Shown here: one piece after another, positions 16,876-25,993 of the stretch
Layout: every line of letters begins with the position of its first letter
How positions within the stretch are numbered: the first letter of the stretch is position 1
From: Meridianimarinicoccus aquatilis
GTDB lineage: Bacteria > Pseudomonadota > Alphaproteobacteria > Rhodobacterales > Rhodobacteraceae
Direction of reading: 5' to 3'
Assembly: GCF_004358675.1 (NCBI RefSeq)
Contig: NZ_SMZO01000026.1
Coordinates: forward strand, 1 to 51,138
DNA: 51,138 nt
Translations under genes and position numbers: made by a program
The notes under the pieces: model-generated
What the model was told of the DNA's origin: nothing
The model's database searches: none
The model's input: only the letters and a program-made list of their open reading frames with translations

Positions 16876-18162
16876 ATGGAAATCGTCGGATCGACAGAAG
16901 AATGCGCGGCGTGCGGACCATTCTCCAGCATGGAGGATAAGGTTGCTAAGTCGCTGACACAGCTTGTTTTTGAGAAAATAAGATCGCAAGGGCGGATCTC
17001 GCGCAGCGATGTTGCAAAGGATCTTGGGGTTAGTCCCGGCTCGGTGACTGCTGCTGCTACGGCGCTTGTGGACGCTGGTTTGGTCCGCGAAGCCTCTAGA
17101 ACACCGCGCGATACTTCGCGGGGACGCCCGCCTGTGGACCTCTGTGTTGTGGCTGATGCCCGATTCGTCGTTGGGATGAACCTTCGTGACGGGTTGAACA
17201 GCGCCGTCTTGACCGATTTTGTTGGGACCGTTCTGGCCGATTGCGACCTGCCCAGCCCGCCGGGACGCAAAACGCTGGATGCGATATGCAACGAGATCGA
17301 AACGTTGTTGGATGCCTTGCTGAACAAAGCTGGCTTGGAAAGGGCCGATCTATCGGCGGTTGGGATCGGGCTGCCTGGGTTCGTTGACCACCCGCGAGGG
17401 CAGGTTCATTGGTCTCCCATCCTTGAAGATCGCCGCACACTGGTTGGCCCCATCCTGTCTGACAGGCTTGGCTGCCCTGTGCATCTCGACAATGACGTGA
17501 ATTTGCTGGCGCTTGCCGAGCTCTGGTTCGGCATGGGTCGTTCGCGCTCCAACTTTGCGGTCGTGACCATCGAGCATGGCGTCGGTATGGGCCTGATCCT
17601 CGACACCCAGTTGTATCGAGGTGCCAAGGGGATGGGGTTGGAAATCGGACACACCACTGTGCAACTTGACGGGGCTTTGTGTCGGTGTGGCCAACGCGGT
17701 TGCCTTGAAGCCTATATCGCGGATTACGCATTGGTGCGCGAGGCCTCGACCGCTTTGGAATGGGATCTCCGCGTGGCGCGGTCCCCTCAACAAACGCTTG
17801 AAATTCTGTTCGATCAGGCAAAGGCCGGGAACGAAGCGGCGCGCCTGATCTTTGAACGTGCAGGGCGCTATCTCTCGCGTGGACTTGCGAATGTCATTCA
17901 GGTTTTTGATCCAGAATTTCTGATCATATCGGGCGCGCGGCTACGGTACGACCTTTTGTACGCAGAAGAAGTCCTTGCCGAAATGCACAAATTCTCGGAT
18001 CGCATCGGAAGGGACCGCACAGAAGTCGCCATCAATACATGGGGCGATACTGTGTGGGCGCGGGGGGCGGCGGCGCTGGCGTTGTCCGTTCTCACAGATC
18101 ATGTCGCGGCGCATCCAGTCCCGCTAGATACTCACCCAGCGTCCCATCGGCACGCAGGGTGA
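16876..18162 (+). CDS. xylR: ROK-family transcriptional regulator, likely xylose repressor
   Basis: 428 residues. An N-terminal winged HTH (about 30-75) has GRISRSDVAKDLGVSPGSV. The ROK sugar-kinase-like domain follows, with the zinc motif CRCGQRGCLE at C269, C271 and C276 after GLEIGHTTV. It lies divergent from xylF with 216 nt between, the classic arrangement for a local repressor released by xylose. GGGGAG is close to ATG 16876; an internal ATG at 16930 would give a shorter protein that keeps the HTH. The role as XylR is by context. Confidence 0.88.
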   Translation: MEIVGSTEECAACGPFSSMEDKVAKSLTQLVFEKIRSQGRISRSDVAKDLGVSPGSVTAAATALVDAGLVREASRTPRDTSRGRPPVDLCVVADARFVVGMNLRDGLNSAVLTDFVGTVLADCDLPSPPGRKTLDAICNEIETLLDALLNKAGLERADLSAVGIGLPGFVDHPRGQVHWSPILEDRRTLVGPILSDRLGCPVHLDNDVNLLALAELWFGMGRSRSNFAVVTIEHGVGMGLILDTQLYRGAKGMGLEIGHTTVQLDGALCRCGQRGCLEAYIADYALVREASTALEWDLRVARSPQQTLEILFDQAKAGNEAARLIFERAGRYLSRGLANVIQVFDPEFLIISGARLRYDLLYAEEVLAEMHKFSDRIGRDRTEVAINTWGDTVWARGAAALALSVLTDHVAAHPVPLDTHPASHRHAG

Positions 18163-18169
18163 GTAGTGT

Positions 18170-19687
18170 TCATTCAGGTGTGTTGGCAGCGCGTCGCCTG
18201 TCACTGGCGATGCGGAAGAGTTCGGTCTGATCCTTGGCCCAAGCTTCAATGTCGAACATGCGAACCCGTTCGCGAAGCGCGGCCATTCGGTCGCGGCGTT
18301 CGGTTTCCGGCATGTCGAGTGCTTGCATGATGGCGCTGTCCATTGACCGGGCGGAAAAAGGATTGGCCATCACGGCTGCGGACAGATCAACCGCTGCGCC
18401 GGCGAATTCTGATAGGACAAGCACCCCGTCACCATCTATCCGCGATGCGGCGTATTCTTTGCATACAAGGTTCATACCATCTGCCAGCGGGGTGATCCAC
18501 GCAACGTCGGCTGCACGGTAGTAAGCAACTAGATCAGTAAACGGAATGGCCCGGGAGATCAGTGCGATTGGCTGCCATTCAAAGGTTCCAAACGCGCCAT
18601 TGATGCGCCCGGCTGTCTGTTCCAACTCGTTCTGAATGTCCTGATAGGCTTTCATTCCCCGGTTTGCGACGACCGATACATGCAGCAACCGCACCTGACC
18701 CCGAAGCTGTGGATTGTCCCTAAGGACGCGGCCAAAGCTCTCAAGCTGCTCGATGCCGCCCTTGGTGTAGTCGGTCCGGCCCACAGACAGGATCATTTTC
18801 CTGCCGTTCAGTTCATCGCGGATATTTGCGAACTGCGCGTCGGTTGCCTTGGTTGCGGCCTGTTCTTCGATGTAATCGACATTCACGCCAACGGGCGATG
18901 CACTTACAGTGATGGTGCGCCCTTCAAATTCGATTTCCGTGGGCATCGACCGTTCGCTGAGGGCGGTTCCTTCATTGATCCATTCGGGTCTTACCTTGCG
19001 GCGTTGGGTAACTTCGACGTCCAGAAGACTTTGAACAACCGACACGAAGTTGTCGACATAGCGCGGAATGTGGAATCCAACCACGTCGCAGGCCAACAGG
19101 CTTTCGACAATCTCTTTGCGCCAGGGCAGCACATTGAACATGTCCGCACCCGGGAAGGGCGTGTGATGGTAGAATGAGATGTTAACGTCGGGCCGCAATT
19201 GCCGGATATACCCAGGGGCCAGCCACAGATTATAGTCATGGACCCAGACCGTTGCCCCCTCTGCGGCCTCGTTCGCGGCCGCTTCGGCGAACGCCCAATT
19301 CACCTCACGGAATGTCGGCCAATCCACCGGGTCATAGTTATAGCGTTCCTTGAAGTTGTGCAGGATCGGCCAGAATGCTTCTTTCGAGGTGATGTGATAA
19401 AAACTTTTCACCTGATCCGGTGTCAGTGGAAGTCGCGCAACCCGGTATGACCCGAAGCTATCTTCGATGGTAATAACTCGATCAAAACCGGGGTCTGAAG
19501 GATCCTCTGCCAGTTTCCACGCCACCCACGAGCCGCGTTCAGCATTGCCAAAAAAACTCTTGAGTGTCGGCACAATCCCATTCGGGCTGGTATTTTCCTT
19601 AAGCGTGACACGGCCATCGTCGCCCTCAATTTCTTCATAGGGTTGGCGGTGGTACAGGATAACCAGATCAGATTTTTCGTCGCTCAT
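18170..19687 (-). CDS. ggpS: Glucosylglycerol-phosphate synthase
   Basis: 505 residues of GT20, the trehalose-phosphate synthase fold. It should transfer glucose from ADP-glucose to glycerol 3-phosphate. It follows cyanobacterial GgpS rather than OtsA: LVILYHRQPYEEI at the start, TSPNGIVPTLKSFF, VKSFYHITSKEAFWPILH, WVHDYNLWLAPGYIRQL, PFPGADMFNVLPWR and WITPLADGMNLVCKEY. OtsA typically opens with a different glycine-rich loop. It is the last gene of gpsA-phosphatase-ggpS, one base after the phosphatase stop. The product is the osmolyte precursor of glucosylglycerol. Confidence 0.92.
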   Translation of the reverse strand: MSDEKSDLVILYHRQPYEEIEGDDGRVTLKENTSPNGIVPTLKSFFGNAERGSWVAWKLAEDPSDPGFDRVITIEDSFGSYRVARLPLTPDQVKSFYHITSKEAFWPILHNFKERYNYDPVDWPTFREVNWAFAEAAANEAAEGATVWVHDYNLWLAPGYIRQLRPDVNISFYHHTPFPGADMFNVLPWRKEIVESLLACDVVGFHIPRYVDNFVSVVQSLLDVEVTQRRKVRPEWINEGTALSERSMPTEIEFEGRTITVSASPVGVNVDYIEEQAATKATDAQFANIRDELNGRKMILSVGRTDYTKGGIEQLESFGRVLRDNPQLRGQVRLLHVSVVANRGMKAYQDIQNELEQTAGRINGAFGTFEWQPIALISRAIPFTDLVAYYRAADVAWITPLADGMNLVCKEYAASRIDGDGVLVLSEFAGAAVDLSAAVMANPFSARSMDSAIMQALDMPETERRDRMAALRERVRMFDIEAWAKDQTELFRIASDRRRAANTPE

Positions 19688-19688
19688 T

Positions 19689-20480
19689 TCACGCCTCCGG
19701 GGTGTTCGGGTGCAAGTTCAGGGCGGCGATCGCCTCCAAAATGCCGGCCGCACCGATGGCGCGTGCCTTGTGGACTTTGTCGTAGCCGTTAAGCGCTGTC
19801 AAAAGGGCCTGTTCGGACCCGCCGACAGCCACCGAAGGGACACCGCAGACCAGCATCGAATAGTCATTCATCGTGTCACCAGCGGCAAGGACGCGGCCTT
19901 CATCGATACCCAGATGAGCGATCAATCGGCGCAGGGATGGTCCCTTCGAGATGCCACGTGGCAGCACATCGAAAAATTCGTCATTGGACATGAGCGGATC
20001 AAAGCCCATATCGCGCACGCGGTCCGATATGGCGGGGTCAAATGCGGCCGGATCCATGTCATAGCTGACGCGATAGCGAAATTCGGTCGGTTGCAAACGA
20101 AGACCCGGCGCGCCGTCAAGCGCCTCGCGAACGCGGGCCCCCGCATCCCCCCAGATTTCGGCAATCTGCGTTTCCAGTTCCGGGATCGGGTGCACGGTCG
20201 CGTCTTCGTGCACTTGTGCAATAGTCGTGCCCACATCGCCCACGACGAAGTCTGGGCGCGGCAACCCGCCATCGCGAACCATGCCGGTGATGAAATCCGG
20301 GTCGCGCCCGGTAACAAACACCAACCCGACCGTTGGCCGATTTGCTTCGATCCAATCGTACAGTCGGGCTCTGTCGGCGTCAGTGCCACCCAGAAAAGTT
20401 CCGTCGAGGTCAGTTGCAAGAGTGAAAGGGCGTTTGCCCAAGGGGGGAAGGGATTCAGAAGAGGGGGTTTGAAGAGTCAT
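19689..20480 (-). CDS. HAD-IIB phosphatase, likely glucosylglycerol 3-phosphatase
   Basis: 263 residues. Motif I is TLATDLDGTFLGG, motif II VFVTGRDPDFI, motif III lysine in GISKGPSLRRLI and motif IV VLAAGDTMNDYSML: a Cof/sucrose-phosphatase type HAD. Between gpsA and ggpS it should dephosphorylate glucosylglycerol phosphate. In pseudomonads a related HAD domain is fused to the N-terminus of GgpS (GgpPS); here it is a separate gene. Its start overlaps the gpsA stop (ATGA). Confidence 0.85.
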   Translation of the reverse strand: MTLQTPSSESLPPLGKRPFTLATDLDGTFLGGTDADRARLYDWIEANRPTVGLVFVTGRDPDFITGMVRDGGLPRPDFVVGDVGTTIAQVHEDATVHPIPELETQIAEIWGDAGARVREALDGAPGLRLQPTEFRYRVSYDMDPAAFDPAISDRVRDMGFDPLMSNDEFFDVLPRGISKGPSLRRLIAHLGIDEGRVLAAGDTMNDYSMLVCGVPSVAVGGSEQALLTALNGYDKVHKARAIGAAGILEAIAALNLHPNTPEA

Positions 20481-21619
20481 GACATCCGTTCGGCTAGGTC
20501 ATTGATGGCGGCATCATCCGCCGGGTGATCGATTGAAAGCGAAAGGGACGCAGGTTCCCCTTCGATTGGGCGTGCCCAGAGGCGGGCAAAGGTTTCGCCC
20601 AGGTCTGCATCCTTATACAGCACCGCGTGGACGGCTTCGCAGATCGGCATCGCGACCTTGACCCGGTGCGCAAGTTCCACAACGGATACCGCGTTGATCT
20701 CGCCCTCGACGACAACATTGCGCCCGTCGAAACACTCCGCGCGCGGGGTGCCTTCGCCAAGTTGTACGCCAAGTGACATATTGCGTGATGTGCGGCTGGA
20801 GCAGGTCAAGGTCAGATCACCTGCACCGGACAGGCCTGTCACGGTCTCGCGCCGCCCGCCCAATACCTGCGCGAGGCGTTTCATCTCGTCCATGCCGCGG
20901 GTGATCAGTGCGGCGCGTGTGTTTTCGGCAAACCCCGCGCCGGTCATCATTCCGCAGGCGATTGCGATGACGTTCTTCACTGCGCCGCCAATTTCGACCC
21001 CAATTATGTCGTCGGACACATAGGGGCGAAACGAATTAGACCCCATAGCGACAGCCACTTTTGCGGCTGTGCTGTTTTCGGGATGCAGCCTGTCTTGATA
21101 CGAAAACGGGAACGCGACAGTGGCGGCAGTCAAATGGCCAAGTGCGGTTTCCTTGGCGAATGTCGGACCGGAAAGAGCGCCGATCGGGTGTCCGGGCAGT
21201 TCCTGTTCGGCAACCTGACTGAGCAGCAACCCAGTGCCGCGCTCAATGCCCTTGCAGCAAAGCGCAACCGGAACGCCGGGTGCCAGATGGGGGCGGATTT
21301 TCTGGCACATGTCGCGCAGCGTGCGAGACGGTGTCACGATCAGCACCAGCTCAGCGCCCTTACAGGCGATTTCGATATCGGTGGTGGCGTTCATGCCCTC
21401 GGGCAAAGGCACGCCCGGCATATACCGCGGATTTTCATGATCGCGGTTGATTGCAGCAATGGTTTTGGCATCGCGTCCCCAAACGCTGACATCGCGTCCG
21501 GCCGAGCGTGCGACAGCCGCCAGGGCACAGCCCCAGGCTCCGGCGCCAATCACGGCAATACGTTTTAAAGCCTGAACACCATCAAGCGGCAGGTCATCGG
21601 GTGAAATTTCTAAAACCAT
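20477..21619 (-). CDS. gpsA: NAD(P)H-dependent glycerol-3-phosphate dehydrogenase
   Basis: 380 residues, longer than the usual 320-340 mainly through an N-terminal extension of about 18 and internal insertions. The Rossmann motif IAVIGAGAWGCALA, CCKGIERGTG, ALSGPTFAKET, EIGGAVKNVIAIACGM and SGAGDLTLTCSSRTSRN are all GpsA signatures. It reduces dihydroxyacetone phosphate to glycerol 3-phosphate, the acceptor for GgpS. As the first gene of this operon it is probably a dedicated copy feeding glucosylglycerol synthesis; whether a second housekeeping gpsA exists cannot be seen here. Confidence 0.92.
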   Translation of the reverse strand: MVLEISPDDLPLDGVQALKRIAVIGAGAWGCALAAVARSAGRDVSVWGRDAKTIAAINRDHENPRYMPGVPLPEGMNATTDIEIACKGAELVLIVTPSRTLRDMCQKIRPHLAPGVPVALCCKGIERGTGLLLSQVAEQELPGHPIGALSGPTFAKETALGHLTAATVAFPFSYQDRLHPENSTAAKVAVAMGSNSFRPYVSDDIIGVEIGGAVKNVIAIACGMMTGAGFAENTRAALITRGMDEMKRLAQVLGGRRETVTGLSGAGDLTLTCSSRTSRNMSLGVQLGEGTPRAECFDGRNVVVEGEINAVSVVELAHRVKVAMPICEAVHAVLYKDADLGETFARLWARPIEGEPASLSLSIDHPADDAAINDLAERMS

Positions 21620-21722
21620 GAGGTCTGTCCTTTTAGCCGCTTCTCGCGCCGATGTCCAATCGCGGACGTTCGGGTCTGGTTGCGCAAAGTGCTTGAAGTT
21701 GAGTGTGGGGCCAGATGATTGC

Positions 21723-21736
21723 CTCTACAAGTAGAG
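21723..21736. promoter_or_regulatory. Short inverted repeat in the gpsA/dehydrogenase intergenic region
   Basis: CTCTAC-AA-GTAGAG, a perfect 6-bp inverted repeat between the divergent gpsA and the Leu/Glu-type dehydrogenase. It could be an operator for either gene; nothing links it to a known regulator. Confidence 0.3.
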
Positions 21737-21784
21737 AAGAGTAGGCGGGTGGCAATCAATTGTGACGGCAGGGGAACTTGGGCG

Positions 21785-22834
21785 ATGTTTGACCAAGATG
21801 GTTACAGAGACCACGAAAGTGTAACGTGGATCAGCGATGCAGCGACGGGGCTGCGTGCTGTGATTGCCGTTCACTCTTCAGCGCTTGGGCCTGCGATGGG
21901 CGGGTGTCGGCTTTGGCATTATGATGCACCCGGTGCGGCCCTGACCGACGCGCTGCGTCTGTCCCATGGCATGTCGCTTAAGAATGCGATGGCGGGTTTG
22001 CCGCTTGGCGGCGGGAAGGCCGTGATCCTTGGTCCGGTGAACGATGCGCAACGTGGTGCTTTGTTCGAAGCCTTTGGCAGGTCGGTGGATGATTTGAGCG
22101 GTCGCTATGTCACGGCAGAAGATGTGGGCGTGTCTGTGGCCGATATGGCCTCGGTGGCCCGGCGCACGCGCCACGTTTCCGGTGTGACTGCTGCGGGCGG
22201 TGTTGGCGGCGATCCGTCGCCCTTCACGGCGCGCGGCGTGTTGCGCGGGATTGAGGCGGCCGTCCAACACACACTGGGCCGTTCCGATTTGGACGGGCTG
22301 CGTGTGGCAGTTCAGGGCGTGGGCCATGTGGGTGGCGCGTTGTGCGGGTTCTTGGCAGAGCGGGGCGCGCGACTGATCGTGGCCGATACCAATGCCAAGC
22401 GGCTTGGCCAGATCTGTGATGAAACCGGGGCCGAAGCGGTCGCGTTAGATGATGTGCTGGAGGCTGACGTTGATGTCGTCGCCCCCTGCGCCTTGGGCGG
22501 GGCGATCACGTCTGAAACGGCCGCAGGGTTGCGTGCAAAGATCGTGGCAGGGGCGGCGAATAACCAGTTGGCCGATCCAGCCGCCGGTTCCGTGCTGCGC
22601 AAACGCGGTATAACCTATGTTCCTGACTATGTGATCAACGCAGGCGGGATCATTGCGGTCGGCGCCGAGTATCTTGGCGGCGGAAGCGAGGCGTCGGTAT
22701 TGGCCGATGTCGATGCCATTGGCCCGCGCATTGCCACGCTGTTGGCGCAAGCTGACGCTGACGACGAAGCGCCGGAAATTCTGGCGGATCGGCGCGCGGA
22801 ACAGATCATAGCAACCGCGCGAAAGGCGCGCTGA
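21785..22834 (+). CDS. Glu/Leu/Phe/Val dehydrogenase family protein (leucine dehydrogenase-like)
   Basis: 349 residues, the length of leucine or phenylalanine dehydrogenases rather than GDH. It catalyses NAD-dependent oxidative deamination. The N-terminal domain has GPAMGGCRLW, LSHGMSLKNAMAGLPLGGGKAVI with the catalytic lysine, and TAEDVGVSVADM. The NAD domain has VAVQGVGHVGGALC, and PDYVINAGGII near the end. The ATG at 21785 has GGGGAA upstream; the frame is open to 21719 without a better site. Its stop lies in a 19-bp tandem duplication. Substrate specificity cannot be read from sequence. Confidence 0.88.
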   Translation: MFDQDGYRDHESVTWISDAATGLRAVIAVHSSALGPAMGGCRLWHYDAPGAALTDALRLSHGMSLKNAMAGLPLGGGKAVILGPVNDAQRGALFEAFGRSVDDLSGRYVTAEDVGVSVADMASVARRTRHVSGVTAAGGVGGDPSPFTARGVLRGIEAAVQHTLGRSDLDGLRVAVQGVGHVGGALCGFLAERGARLIVADTNAKRLGQICDETGAEAVALDDVLEADVDVVAPCALGGAITSETAAGLRAKIVAGAANNQLADPAAGSVLRKRGITYVPDYVINAGGIIAVGAEYLGGGSEASVLADVDAIGPRIATLLAQADADDEAPEILADRRAEQIIATARKAR

Positions 22835-22859
22835 CCCGACAAAGGCGCGCTGACCCGAC
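22822..22859 (+). repeat. Perfect 19-bp tandem duplication across a stop codon
   Basis: AAAGGCGCGCTGACCCGAC occurs twice head to tail (22822-22840, 22841-22859). The first copy carries the last codons and TGA stop of the dehydrogenase gene. Confidence 0.95.
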
Positions 22860-22870
22860 AGTGGAAATAG

Positions 22871-23779
22871 CTAGCCGCCGGGGCGGAGCACGCCCCCATG
22901 CAATGTGCCATCCGGGAAGGCCTGTACAAGCAGATCGCGAAAGGCACGCAGCCGCGCGGTCAGGGCTTGGGGGCTTGGATAGACAAAGCTGAGTTCTGCG
23001 GCCGGGCATGCCCAGTTCGGAAGCAATTGCATCAACCGCCCCTCTGCGATGTCGCGTTCCACCAGAAACAGCGGCATCTGGGCCACGCCGGCCCCGCCGA
23101 TTGCGGCGTCGCGCAGCGCGAAATAGCTGGTCATCGCGAGCCCACCTGCAAGGCGCACAGACTTGTCTAGTTTGCCCTGTTGGAAGTGCCAGGTTTGCAC
23201 AAGGCCTATCCCGTAGAGCAGAATTGGAAGCCCAGCCAGATCAGCAGGATCGTCGATCACAAGGTCGCATAGCTCCGGCGCAGCGACGGTCACGCGATGG
23301 GAGCGGGCAATGGTTTGTGATACGAAGGGGCTGTCCGCCGGGTGGCTGACCCGGATCGCAGCATCGAACCCCTCTTCGATCAGGTCAGGCTGGCTGTCCG
23401 TCAATACGATCTCAAGGGTGAGGTCGGGATAGAGTCTGCGCGATGCGGCTACAATCTGACCCAGATACGCTTGACCGAAAAGAAGCGGCGCTGCGATTCG
23501 CAGATGCCCGCGCACGGCCCCGTCCGGTTCGCTTAACGCCCTGGTAATTTCGCCAGCGTCGGCCAAAATGCGTTCCGCGCGTGCCAAAACCAGCGCCCCC
23601 TCGGCGGTCAGGTTCAGGCGCCGCGTCGTGCGTTCAATAAGCCGGACCCCAAGCGCGGCCTCCAGGTCTTGGATGCGCTTTGACATGGTGGACTTTGGCA
23701 TGCCCAGTTTACGCGCCGCCGCTGCAAATGACCCTTCGGTCGCGATCGCACTAAACTCTTTGAGTGTATTTAAATCCAT
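22871..23779 (-). CDS. LysR-family transcriptional regulator
   Basis: 302 residues. The HTH (about 3-62) reads LNTLKEFSAIATEGSFAAAARKLGMPKSTMSKRIQDLE, followed by RLIERTTRRLNLT. The LysR substrate domain (about 90-295) includes GHLRIAAPLLFGQAYLG and the typical VSHPADSPFVSQ. It belongs to the branch that often acts as a local activator or repressor with an aromatic or small-acid ligand. It converges on the dehydrogenase gene, so its target is unclear. The start ATG 23779 was chosen because the upstream part is not LysR-like. Confidence 0.88.
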   Translation of the reverse strand: MDLNTLKEFSAIATEGSFAAAARKLGMPKSTMSKRIQDLEAALGVRLIERTTRRLNLTAEGALVLARAERILADAGEITRALSEPDGAVRGHLRIAAPLLFGQAYLGQIVAASRRLYPDLTLEIVLTDSQPDLIEEGFDAAIRVSHPADSPFVSQTIARSHRVTVAAPELCDLVIDDPADLAGLPILLYGIGLVQTWHFQQGKLDKSVRLAGGLAMTSYFALRDAAIGGAGVAQMPLFLVERDIAEGRLMQLLPNWACPAAELSFVYPSPQALTARLRAFRDLLVQAFPDGTLHGGVLRPGG

Positions 23780-23836
23780 CCGCCCACCCGATTTTTGCGA
23801 GCACAAAGCATGCTTGCGTAGTCGCGCCAAGGGCGC

Positions 23837-24286
23837 TTAACGCGGCTGTGCCGTATCGAGCCAGATTGTCACCGGTCCGTCATTGGTGAGAGAGACCTTC
23901 ATATCCGCGCCAAACCGACCTCTGGCCACGGGGATGCCCAATGCCGCCATGGCATCGGCAAAAGCTGTATAGCTTTGCCGCCCTTCATCCGGCGGGCTGG
24001 CGGACGAAAACCCCGGTCTGTTGCCACGAGAAGTGTCGGCGGCCAGCGTGAACTGACTGACTATCAAAGCGCTGCCGCCTGTGTCCAATAGGGATCTGTT
24101 CATGCGTCCGTCGTCATCTGCGAAAATGCGCAGTTTTGCGATTTTCGCGGCGAGTGCTGGGCCATCAGTGTCACTGTCGCCCTGCATCGCGCAGACCAGG
24201 ATTAACAAGCCCGGCCCGGTCTCACCGACAATTTCATTATCGACCCGCACAGCAGCGTCAGTGACGCGCTGGACCAGCGCCCGCAT
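23837..24286 (-). CDS. dtd: D-aminoacyl-tRNA deacylase
   Basis: 149 residues, the family length. It hydrolyses D-amino acids and glycine mischarged on t[42 protein letters not shown] (catalytic region) and the C-terminal [12 protein letters not shown] are the DTD motifs. The ATG overlaps the stop of the kinase gene (TGATG), so they form one operon. Confidence 0.95.
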   Translation of the reverse strand: MRALVQRVTDAAVRVDNEIVGETGPGLLILVCAMQGDSDTDGPALAAKIAKLRIFADDDGRMNRSLLDTGGSALIVSQFTLAADTSRGNRPGFSSASPPDEGRQSYTAFADAMAALGIPVARGRFGADMKVSLTNDGPVTIWLDTAQPR

Positions 24287-25209
24287 CAGGCCAGATCGGC
24301 GCGAGTCGGTGGATTTGCCCCGGCGCGCGAGACCGTGACAGCGGCGGCGCGTGTAGCGAGTGACAGGGCGCTGCGAAGCGCCTCTTCGCTCAGATTGGCG
24401 ACGGCGTCTTTGGTCAAAACACCGCTTTCTTCGAGCGAAGCAAGGATTCCAGCGTTGAAGGTGTCACCGGCCCCGACGGTGTCAACCGGAACCACTTTTG
24501 TTGCATCGACGAAGACTTCATGGTCTGCGGTTATGCCCCAAGCGCCTTTCGCGCCTTCGGTGATGCAGACCAACTTTGGACCCATTGCGCGCAGTTTGTG
24601 CGCTTGCGCGATGGTATCGCCAGGCCCGGTGAGCCAATGCAAATCTTCATCCGACAGTTTTACGATATCGGCGACACCCAGCATGGCATCAAGGCGAGCG
24701 CGATACGCTGCTTCATCCTTGATGAAATCAGGGCGGATATTCGGGTCGATCATCGTCACGCGTTTCAAGGCTTCACGTTCCATCAAAGTGCGATAGGTAT
24801 CGGCACAAGGTGTCACTGCCAGGGAAATGCCGCCAAAGAAGACCGCTGAAACATCATCTGAAATTACGGGCAGATCTTTGTTGGCCAGCAATCTGCCAGC
24901 CGTGTTTTCGTCATAGAAGGCATAGCGCGCCTGTCCGTTGGTCAGTTCTACAAAGGCCAACGTTGTCGGATGATCGCTACGGTGTGTAAATTCGGTTGAA
25001 ACGCCCGAGGCTTCCAGTTCGTGAATGAGGATGCCGCCAAAGAGATCCGTAGAGACGCCGGTGAATAACCCGACAGTTGACCCTAAACGCCCCAATGCGA
25101 TGGACGTGTTGAAGACTGCGCCACCCGCAAAGGGCTGGAAACATGCGCTTCCTTCAGCTGTTTGACGAGGGAGCATATCAATCAGGGCTTCGCCGCAGCA
25201 GAGTATCAT
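24286..25209 (-). CDS. PfkB-family sugar kinase (fructokinase-like)
   Basis: 307 residues, ribokinase fold. N-terminal [13 protein letters not shown] and [17 protein letters not shown] bind sugar. The C-terminal [17 protein letters not shown] holds the catalytic aspartate and anion hole. [11 protein letters not shown] lies before it. It is closest in feel to fructokinases, but the sugar is not certain. It is first in an operon with dtd, an association likely of convenience. Confidence 0.88.
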   Translation of the reverse strand: MILCCGEALIDMLPRQTAEGSACFQPFAGGAVFNTSIALGRLGSTVGLFTGVSTDLFGGILIHELEASGVSTEFTHRSDHPTTLAFVELTNGQARYAFYDENTAGRLLANKDLPVISDDVSAVFFGGISLAVTPCADTYRTLMEREALKRVTMIDPNIRPDFIKDEAAYRARLDAMLGVADIVKLSDEDLHWLTGPGDTIAQAHKLRAMGPKLVCITEGAKGAWGITADHEVFVDATKVVPVDTVGAGDTFNAGILASLEESGVLTKDAVANLSEEALRSALSLATRAAAVTVSRAGANPPTRADLA

Positions 25210-25394
25210 TCAGGAATTCCTTGTAGATTTGGCGGCACCATAGTCTTGGAATGTTAGCGCTGGCAAGGGCGGTATGGTTTGCGACCAGTAATCGTGTTCG
25301 CAAGACAACGTTCATTTTATCGCATCACGGATATACTATCGTGCCAAAGGTGCGCATTGCATGTAGCGTTTTCATACTGCTTAACAGGTAACCT

Positions 25395-25814
25395 ATGGAT
25401 GAACTCACGGAAGACGGAGGCTTCTGGCCTTCCCTTTATGACAGGCTGAAAAGCCCCGCGTCAGCCCAACAAGATTGGGTATCACCGCTTGCGTCTGCGT
25501 GTGCTTGTGACGATTTCTACCGGGTGACGATCGAAATTCCCGGGGTATCAATTGACGATTTCATCGTCGAGGTACGGAAAAATACCATTTACATTGAGGG
25601 CGATAAAGGAAGCTATTCGGACACTGTCCCCGAGTCGATCTTCTTTTTCAACGAACGTCGAACCGGTCACTTTGCCCGGAGTTTTAATCTGCCGCCGGAC
25701 GCCTTGCTGGAAGAGTTCAAAACTGTGTTGAAAAACGGTGTTCTGGAATTATGGATACCTCGAAGTGCCCTAGGCACAGACATCTGCTGCCCCGAATCGA
25801 CCACTGGCTTGTGA
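25395..25814 (+). CDS. Small heat-shock protein (Hsp20/alpha-crystallin)
   Basis: 139 residues. The alpha-crystallin domain spans about 38-125: DDFYRVTIEIPGVSIDDFIVEV, NTIYIEGDKG, RRTGHFARSFNLPPDALLEEF and the C-terminal VLKNGVLELWIPRS. ATP-independent holdase that keeps stressed proteins soluble. The C-terminal tail lacks a clear IXI/V anchor (ends TDICCPESTTGL), and an N-terminal region is short, so the oligomer may be atypical. AGGT lies seven bases before the ATG. Confidence 0.85.
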   Translation: MDELTEDGGFWPSLYDRLKSPASAQQDWVSPLASACACDDFYRVTIEIPGVSIDDFIVEVRKNTIYIEGDKGSYSDTVPESIFFFNERRTGHFARSFNLPPDALLEEFKTVLKNGVLELWIPRSALGTDICCPESTTGL

Positions 25815-25993
25815 GCGCAATTTCTGCAGTTCAGAGTTGTGATTTGAACGTAAGGTGACGTAGCGTTCTTCTGAGACTTTGGGCGACCAACGGTTCGTCA
25901 GGTTTGGGAATGAGCGATTTTCCGCCGCATGGGCTAACCCTGTTCCTTTCTCACAATTCCATACTTAGAACGGTGTAATCAGGCCGGTGGCCG
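25815..25993. other. Intergenic region, nothing recognised
   Basis: 179 nt between the small heat-shock protein (+) and the zinc-ribbon gene (-), whose ends converge. I find no strong hairpin with a T-run, no RNA gene and no small ORF. Confidence 0.5.

Noticed and set aside
18170-19687. Annotation of this gene as trehalose-6-phosphate synthase (otsA)
   Set aside because: Same GT20 fold, but the diagnostic stretches and the linked gpsA and HAD genes point to glucosylglycerol-phosphate synthase.
25360-25394. ROSE-type RNA thermometer before the small heat-shock gene
   Set aside because: CTG/CAG can pair around the AGGT ribosome site, but only three or four pairs form and the usual multi-hairpin leader is not evident.
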